Below are positions 57,707 to 64,000 of a stretch of 64,000 nucleotides of DNA, one piece after another (within the stretch, counting starts at the first letter, position 1; each line of letters starts with the position of its first letter). The notes below the pieces were generated by a model. It saw only the letters and a program-made list of their open reading frames with translations. It had not been told where the DNA came from and made no database searches. The position numbers and the translations under genes were made by a program. This stretch comes from SZUA-36 sp963727635. Its GTDB lineage: Bacteria; Pseudomonadota; Gammaproteobacteria; Xanthomonadales; SZUA-36. The stretch spans positions 558,001 to 622,000 of the forward strand of contig CAVSHP010000015.1 of assembly GCA_963727635.1 (NCBI GenBank). Direction: 5' to 3'.

Positions 57707-58165
57707 ATGAATGAAATACGCAATGAAACGGATTTCAGAGAAGCACTTGAGCCCCTGGATGACGTGCGTCAAAGACAGGTCGCTGCCTTATTCGTGCAAC
57801 ACGTTCTTCCGCTGAGTGCGGACAAACGTCTCGAGCGCGTGCTGAAAACAGCCGCGGATGAAAAAGCCACCGGGGAGGAACTGGCAGGCGCCCTGAAATC
57901 CGCCCATGCCGTAACCTTTGACAGCCATGCAAGGTGCGGGGCCGAAGGTCACTGGTCTGACCAGGCCGGCTATTTTGTCGCCCGTGCGGCGGTCGCGGCG
58001 GTTACACCCTCGATGCATTCGAGGGCAGGCGGACCCGCTTGGCAGGCAGCCATGAGTGCACGCATGGCCCACACCAGCATGTTGATAGAAGATGCCTCCG
58101 GCCAGTCAGCACATAGCGAATGTGAATGGCAGTACCAGGCCTTGTCCGACTACCTGAACGACTAA
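57707..58165 (+). CDS. Unknown 152-residue protein within the hydrogenase operon
   Basis: From ATG 57707, 20 bp after isp2, to 14 bp before hynL, with a GGAGCAGGA ribosome site. No signal peptide, membrane helix or cysteine motif; one Cys in SHARCGAEGHWSDQAGYFVA and one near the end. The N-terminal third is charged and helical (REALEPLDDVRQRQVAALFV), and the C-terminal part has W, R and small residues (WQAAMSARMAHTSMLIED). I do not recognise the family. Position between Isp2 and the catalytic subunit suggests an assembly or regulatory role. Confidence 0.8.
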   Translation: MNEIRNETDFREALEPLDDVRQRQVAALFVQHVLPLSADKRLERVLKTAADEKATGEELAGALKSAHAVTFDSHARCGAEGHWSDQAGYFVARAAVAAVTPSMHSRAGGPAWQAAMSARMAHTSMLIEDASGQSAHSECEWQYQALSDYLND

Positions 58166-58179
58166 GCAGGAAGAGTGAA

Positions 58180-59901
58180 ATGAGCGAGCGCATCGTAGTT
58201 GATCCCATCACCCGTATTGAAGGCCATTTGCGGATTGAGGCCCAGATGGAGGGCGACAGGATTGTCAGCGCCTGGTCTTCCGGCACCATGGTGCGTGGTA
58301 TTGAAATCATACTCCGTGACCGTGACCCGCGTGACGCATGGGCGTTTGCACAACGCATCTGCGGTGTGTGCACGCTGGTTCATGGTCTTGCCTCGATTCG
58401 TTCGGTGGAGAACGCACTCAATTACCCGGTGCCAAAAAACGCGGATTTAATCCGCAACCTGATGTCGGGCGCGCAATACATTCACGACCACGTCATGCAT
58501 TTCTACCATCTGCACGCCCTCGACTGGGTCGATGTTGTGTCGGCCCTCGGCGCCGACCCGAAGGCGACATCGGAACTCGCGCAATCCCTGAGTAATTACC
58601 CGAAATCGTCGCCCGGTTACTTTGCCGATATGCAGAAGAAACTAAAGGTCTTTGTAGAATCCGGGCAGCTGGGTATTTTCGCCAATGCTTACTGGGGCCA
58701 TCCCGCATACAAACTGCCGCCGGAGGTGAACCTGATGGCGGTTTCCCATTACCTCGAGGCGCTGGCCTGGCAACGTGATGTGGCGCGTCTGCACACCATA
58801 TTTGGCGGTAAGAACCCGCATCCCAATTTTGTCGTCGGCGGTGTTCCGTGTGCAATCGATCTGAACTCCGATTCCGCCATCAATGCGAAAAAGCTCTCGC
58901 AGGTCCAGGATATCATCAACCAGATGAAGGTCTTTGTTGAGCAGGTCTATGTGCCCGATACACTGGCGATTGCGGGCTTTTACAAGGATTGGGGCAGCCG
59001 CGGTGAAGGTCTTGGCAACTTCCTGACCTATGGTGACTTTCCTGCCAACGGCATGGATGATCCAACGGCTTTCATGATCCCGGCCGGCGCCATTCTGAAC
59101 CGCGATCTTGGCACCATACACGATGTTGACATGCATGCCGCCGACGAGATCCAGGAGTACATCTCACATTCGTGGTACGACTATCAGGACGGCAAGAATA
59201 CCGCTTTGCATCCCTACCAGGGTGAGACCCGTTTGAATTACACCGGTCCAAAACCACCCTATGACTTTCTTGACGTGGAGCAGTCGTATTCGTGGATGAA
59301 ATCACCACGCTGGAAAGGTCACGCGATGGAGGTCGGTCCTTTGGCCCGGGTCCTGATGTTATATGCAACCGGTCACGAGCAGACCAGGGAACTGGTCGAT
59401 ATGACGCTGTCTACGCTTGATGTCCCGGTTGAAGCGTTGTTCTCAACACTCGGGCGCACGGCGGCACGCACACTGGAGACCAAGATCTTCGCCGATGCCA
59501 TGCAAGGCTGGTACGACAGCCTGATCGCCAATGTCAGGGCAGGTGACACGCGTACCTTTAATGATGCGCTTTGGGAACCTTCAAGCTGGCCCAGGCGGGC
59601 CCAGGGTGTCGGATTCATGGAGGCGCCCCGTGGTGGTCTGGCCCACTGGATTGTGATCGAAGACGGGACCATCAAGAACTACCAGGCCGTAGTCCCCAGC
59701 ACCTGGAACGCGGGGCCGCGTGACGCCAATGGCCAGGCGGGCGCCTATGAAGCAGCCCTCGAAGACAACCACCAGCTTTACGACGTCAATCAACCGATAG
59801 AAATACTCCGCACCATCCATAGCTTTGATCCCTGTATTGCCTGTGCAGTACATTTGAGCGATGCGGATGGACAGGAAATTATCAAGGTCAAAGTACGTTA
59901 G
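58180..59901 (+). CDS. hynL: [NiFe]-hydrogenase large (catalytic) subunit HynL
   Basis: 573-residue catalytic subunit. N-terminal IVVDPITRIEGHLRIE, nickel ligands RICGVCTLVHGLASIRSVE and the C-terminal DPCIACAVH, followed by a 15-residue extension (LSDADGQEIIKVKVR) that the HupD-type protease would remove after His. Start ATG 58180 has a GGAAGAG ribosome site. H2 oxidation in the periplasm after Tat export with HynS is expected. Confidence 0.97.
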   Translation: MSERIVVDPITRIEGHLRIEAQMEGDRIVSAWSSGTMVRGIEIILRDRDPRDAWAFAQRICGVCTLVHGLASIRSVENALNYPVPKNADLIRNLMSGAQYIHDHVMHFYHLHALDWVDVVSALGADPKATSELAQSLSNYPKSSPGYFADMQKKLKVFVESGQLGIFANAYWGHPAYKLPPEVNLMAVSHYLEALAWQRDVARLHTIFGGKNPHPNFVVGGVPCAIDLNSDSAINAKKLSQVQDIINQMKVFVEQVYVPDTLAIAGFYKDWGSRGEGLGNFLTYGDFPANGMDDPTAFMIPAGAILNRDLGTIHDVDMHAADEIQEYISHSWYDYQDGKNTALHPYQGETRLNYTGPKPPYDFLDVEQSYSWMKSPRWKGHAMEVGPLARVLMLYATGHEQTRELVDMTLSTLDVPVEALFSTLGRTAARTLETKIFADAMQGWYDSLIANVRAGDTRTFNDALWEPSSWPRRAQGVGFMEAPRGGLAHWIVIEDGTIKNYQAVVPSTWNAGPRDANGQAGAYEAALEDNHQLYDVNQPIEILRTIHSFDPCIACAVHLSDADGQEIIKVKVR

Positions 59902-59932
59902 GATGGGTACCAATCACAAAGGAAAACACGAC

Positions 59933-60121
59933 ATGCGAGCAAGAAAATTTCTGACGATTTCGGGTGTGCTTGCACTCCTGCTTTCGGCTCCGGCCCTGGC
60001 GCATATCACCGAGCCCGGCGGCGTTTTGCCACACATTTTCACGGGTGAACACCTGTTGATCCTGATTATCGTCGGCGTGTGCGTGGCAGTCATCAGCAGA
60101 TTCCACAGCCGCTCGCGGTAA
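59933..60121 (+). CDS. 62-residue secreted HupE-like small membrane protein
   Basis: Signal peptide (FLTISGVLALLLSAPALA) followed by AHITEPGGVLPHIFTGEHLL and one membrane helix (ILIIVGVCVAVISRF). The HIFTGEHLLILIIVG part resembles the HxxxGxDH...G segment of HupE/UreJ nickel permeases, but only one helix remains after the signal. A GGAAAA ribosome site favours ATG 59933 over ATG 59903. Last gene of the hydrogenase operon; a nickel-related role is inferred only. Confidence 0.65.
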   Translation: MRARKFLTISGVLALLLSAPALAHITEPGGVLPHIFTGEHLLILIIVGVCVAVISRFHSRSR

Positions 60122-60125
60122 AAAC

Positions 60126-60335
60126 TCACGGCACCGGATCATGTCCGCCTTCGCAAAAAGGCTGGCAGCGAAGAATTCTTTTCAGACCCAGCCAGCTGCC
60201 CCTGGCCGCACCGTATTTTTCAATCGCCTCTTTCGTGTACTGTGAACAGCTTGGCGTAAACCGGCAATGCTGTCCCAAAAACGGACTTAAAACCAGCTGG
60301 TACATGCGTATCATGGCGAGAAGAATCTTCTTCAT
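60126..60335 (-). CDS. yidD: Membrane protein insertion efficiency factor YidD
   Basis: 69-residue YidD: MKKILLAMIRMYQLVLSPFL, then the Cys-rich CRFTPSCSQYTKEAIEKYG and LGLKRILRCQPFCEGGHDPV. Normally next to rnpA-yidC; here it is isolated, convergent with the hydrogenase operon. Confidence 0.92.
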   Translation of the reverse strand: MKKILLAMIRMYQLVLSPFLGQHCRFTPSCSQYTKEAIEKYGAARGSWLGLKRILRCQPFCEGGHDPVP

Positions 60336-60346
60336 TTTTGCATCAA

Positions 60347-60497
60347 GGGTCTGTCAACCCTTCGGGACATGGTCATTTTTCCGCAGTACGGCGTTGCATT
60401 GTCGCTCATGTACCCTGGGTACACCATGTTCGATACGCCTTGTCGTGCAAAAAAAATGTCCGTTGTCGATGGGTATCCGCGTGGTGTTGGCAGACCC
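60347..60497. mobile_element. 151-bp MITE-like fold-back element
   Basis: Terminal inverted repeats GGGTCTGTCAAC and GTTGGCAGACCC (11 of 12 match). Internal arms also match imperfectly (CATTTTT...GGCGT on the left; its complement on the right), converging on a GTACCCTGGGTAC-like centre near 60415. No coding capacity. It begins 12 bp upstream of the yidD start codon. No direct target duplication was clear. Confidence 0.65.
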
Positions 60498-60668
60498 TAA
60501 CCCGGCAAAAACCGGTCGCGGATAAAAAACACTTGCCGTATCTTCCCAGTTAAGATATAAAACTGCACCTTGATCGAGTCGTCTAATGGCTTGATTTTAA
60601 TAAAAATATATAATAATCAATAGATTACGTTATATATGATCAGATTTTCAAGGAGTTATTAAACCGAT
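60498..60668 (+). other. dksA upstream region
   Basis: Strongly A/T-rich (60595-60660) with TATAAT-like hexamers (for example near 60609) but no well-spaced -35. Ribosome site AAGGAG at 60650-60655. No other feature seen. Confidence 0.4.
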
Positions 60669-61100
60669 ATGACTGTTAAAACGGTAAAATTACCCAAAGG
60701 ATACAAGCCATCCACTGACGAAGAGTACATGAATCCCCGGCAAATAGAATACTTCAGGCAAAAATTGCTTACCTGGAGGGATGAACTGGTTGAAGAGTCG
60801 CGTGAAACCATCAGCAATTTGCAGACCGAGGTGCGAGATGTGGGTGATGAAGCCGAACGCGCAACGCGGGAAACGGAAAACAGTCTTGAATTGCGTACCC
60901 GTGACCGCTATCGCAAACTGATCAACAAGATCAACAAGACGCTGGCGCGTATCGATGATGGTGAATACGGGTACTGCGAGGAAACAGGGGAAGAAATAGG
61001 TTTGCAGCGACTGGAAGCACGTCCGATCGCCACCCTGTGTCTGGACGCCCAGGAGCGTTGGGAAATACGTCAAAAGCAATTGGGCGACCCAGGCGCATAA
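60669..61100 (+). CDS. dksA: RNA polymerase-binding transcription factor DksA, two-cysteine type
   Basis: 143-residue DksA: start then YMNPRQIEYFRQKLLTWRDE, coiled-coil tip DVGDEAERATRE with the DxxDxA-type acidic residues, and C-terminal globular domain. The zinc finger is CEET...CLDA instead of CxxC...CxxC, so two of four cysteines are replaced by Thr and Ala, as in DksA2 of Pseudomonas, which works without zinc. Secondary-channel regulator acting with ppGpp. Confidence 0.92.
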   Translation: MTVKTVKLPKGYKPSTDEEYMNPRQIEYFRQKLLTWRDELVEESRETISNLQTEVRDVGDEAERATRETENSLELRTRDRYRKLINKINKTLARIDDGEYGYCEETGEEIGLQRLEARPIATLCLDAQERWEIRQKQLGDPGA

Positions 61101-61134
61101 ACACCCTTGCATCATCCGGCACAATACCGGCTCT

Positions 61135-61557
61135 TCACTTTTTCTCCAGATAAGCACTCGCGGCGTTATTGATGGCTTGCAGCATGGCGTGCAGGCCATT
61201 GGCGCGTGTGGCTGAAAGATGCTGCTGCAAACCGATGGCGCCGATGAAATCCGCTTGGGTATTGACGATCTGTTCAGCAGAGGCGCCTGAATAAACCTGG
61301 ATCAACAGGGCGATCAAACCGGAAACAATGGCTGCATCACTGTTGGCGCGTATCCTGACCTCATTGGCATCACCTTCGATGATCAACCAGACTTTTGACT
61401 GGCATCCTGGCAACAGGATGTCATCTGTTTTTTCGCCATCGGCCATGGGTTTGAGCGTCTTGCCGAGGTCTATCAGGTACTGGTAGCGATCCATCCAGTT
61501 ATCAAACAGGCTGAAGTCGCTGATGATGTCCTGCTGTGCTTGTCGCGGGTCGTGCAT
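61135..61557 (-). CDS. sufE: Cysteine desulfuration protein SufE
   Basis: 140-residue sulfur acceptor for SufS. FDNWMDRYQYLIDLGKTLKP, then the reactive Cys in LPGCQSKVWLI, and LSATRANGLHAMLQAIN near the end. Stands alone, without sufS in the window; overlaps nothing and lies 22 bp after cysS on the same strand. Confidence 0.93.
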   Translation of the reverse strand: MHDPRQAQQDIISDFSLFDNWMDRYQYLIDLGKTLKPMADGEKTDDILLPGCQSKVWLIIEGDANEVRIRANSDAAIVSGLIALLIQVYSGASAEQIVNTQADFIGAIGLQQHLSATRANGLHAMLQAINNAASAYLEKK

Positions 61558-61579
61558 TACTTTTTCCTGTTACAGACCA

Positions 61580-62977
<1,398 letters not shown>

Positions 62978-63054
62978 GGTTTTGATCTGGGTTCTGTTTC
63001 GACGAAAATGAATTAATCATTTTAGCAATATTATCGGGTAAAGAGGCAATCACA

Positions 63055-64000
63055 ATGACGGCAGGTAAAATTATTTCAGAAGGTTATCGGGCCCACGTAG
63101 CTGAGTTGCAGCGGCGTTGGGAAAACGCACTCCAGGCCGAGAGTTTTGACGCGGCCCTGATCCACGCAGGCAGCATGCTGGCCAGCTTCCTCGATGACTA
63201 TGAATACCCGTTCCGTTGCAACCCTCATTTGCTGTGGTGGGCGCCGTTGACCCATCACCATGACAGCGCCCTGTTGATCCGTCCCGGACGGCGGCCGAAG
63301 CTATTCTATTACCAGCCGGATGACTACTGGTATTCGCCGCCGGCGGATCCCGAATCCTGGTGGGCTGATGAATTTGAAGTCGTGTCTGTACGCGAAGCCG
63401 ATGCCTGGAAGCAAGCGGGAATCAATGCACGCACCGCCTGCATCGGTGATGCGCCAGCGCTTGCGGAGACCGTTGACAGCGCCCAGCTGAACCCTGCGCG
63501 TCTGCTCAACAGGATTCACCTGGAAAGGACGCGTAAAACCCCTTATGAAATTGCCTGCATGGCGGAATCTGCCCGCCTGGGGGCCATAGCGCATACCGCC
63601 GCAGAGCAGGCCTTCAGGCAGGGTCTGAGCGAGTATGACATCCATCAGCGTTATTGCATGTCTATAAAAATGGTCGATGCGGAACTGCCCTATGGCAATA
63701 TCATTGCACTGAATGACCACAGTTCCATCCTGCATTACCACGGTCACGAGCAACATGTGCCGGAGACGGTGCGCTCATTCCTGATCGATGCCGGTGCAAC
63801 CGTGCATGGCTATGCCTGCGATATCACGCGTACCTATGCTGCACAAGCGGGTGAGTTCGCGGATTTGATCGCGGCGATGGACGCTGTACAGCAATCATTA
63901 TGTGCGGCGGTGGTTGCGGGTCTCGATTACCGTGACCTGCATTTACGAGCTCACCTGGATATTGCCGGGATATCTGAAGGACTTCGACCTGATCAGGCCA
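63055..64000 (+). CDS. pepQ: Xaa-Pro dipeptidase PepQ, 5' part
   Basis: Prolidase (M24) running off the right edge. ATG 63055 with an AAGAGG ribosome site. The N-terminal creatinase-like domain reads SFLDDYEYPFRCNPHLLWW, and the catalytic domain begins with NDHSSILHYH and metal ligands in FLIDAGATVHGYACDITRTY. It aligns along its length with E. coli PepQ. Near 63968 the frame seems to shift by one base (GYLKDFDLIR reads better than the continuing frame), probably an indel. Confidence 0.88.
   Translation, partial: MTAGKIISEGYRAHVAELQRRWENALQAESFDAALIHAGSMLASFLDDYEYPFRCNPHLLWWAPLTHHHDSALLIRPGRRPKLFYYQPDDYWYSPPADPESWWADEFEVVSVREADAWKQAGINARTACIGDAPALAETVDSAQLNPARLLNRIHLERTRKTPYEIACMAESARLGAIAHTAAEQAFRQGLSEYDIHQRYCMSIKMVDAELPYGNIIALNDHSSILHYHGHEQHVPETVRSFLIDAGATVHGYACDITRTYAAQAGEFADLIAAMDAVQQSLCAAVVAGLDYRDLHLRAHLDIAGISEGLRPDQA

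Overview
The window (about 64 kb, moderately GC-rich) looks like chromosomal DNA of a gammaproteobacterium. The evidence is conserved gene order: hfq-hflX-hflK-hflC-purA-rnr-rlmB, yciO-scpA-scpB-rluB, smc-zipA-ligA and tig-clpP-clpX-lon-hupB-ppiD. An Isp-type [NiFe]-hydrogenase locus (hynS-isp1-isp2-x-hynL), an arrangement known from purple sulfur bacteria and relatives, suggests a Chromatiales-like lineage able to use H2. That last step is inference.

Layout. 1-7.8 kb: end of hfq, then hflX, hflK, hflC, a DUF2065 gene, purA, tRNA-Leu(CAG) and rnr, all broken by many small frameshifts. 7.8-26.2 kb: clean housekeeping genes (rlmB, a deaminase, a nitrilase, an HD protein, rluB, scpB, scpA, yciO, yciI, bolA, queF, smc, zipA, ligA), a lipoprotein, an SLC13/TrkA-C transporter, two SYLF-domain proteins and tRNA-Asn. 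26.2-34.1 kb: an orphan pseudopilin, a frameshifted aspartate aminotransferase and uvrB, a secreted EEP phosphatase/nuclease, a HAD-like lipoprotein and ugd. 34.1-36.4 kb: the most unusual region. An intact tRNA-Ser(GGA) is preceded in its own transcription unit by three 237-bp tandem repeats, each an almost complete tRNA-Ser whose T-loop is interrupted by a 79-bp multi-hairpin element. Related interrupted tRNA remnants lie on both sides, followed by tRNA-Arg, Pro, Arg, His, Lys and Leu genes. 36.4-47.5 kb: tig, clpP, clpX, lon, hupB, tRNA-Val, tRNA-Asp, ppiD, fabI and a dihydroorotase. 47.8-60.1 kb: hydrogenase locus. 60.1-64 kb: yidD, a MITE-like fold-back element, a two-cysteine dksA, sufE, cysS and the start of pepQ.

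Hydrogenase logic. Maturation genes hypC-B-D-F-E run leftward. The structural operon (protease, HupH C-domain protein, hynS, isp1, isp2, unknown 152-aa gene, hynL, 62-aa HupE-like peptide) runs rightward. The shared 208-bp intergenic region holds two FNR-type boxes, and the rightward one is placed as in a class II FNR promoter. The small subunit lacks the extra cysteines of O2-tolerant enzymes, which fits anaerobic control.

Data quality. Frameshifts cluster in roughly 0.7-7.3 kb and 26.9-30.8 kb, with single events in lon, ppiD, the dihydroorotase, hypF, the HupH-like gene, hynS and pepQ. Because they hit essential genes whose protein sequence continues intact in another frame, I read them as sequencing or assembly indels, not gene decay. 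Coordinates for those genes span the whole reconstructed gene.
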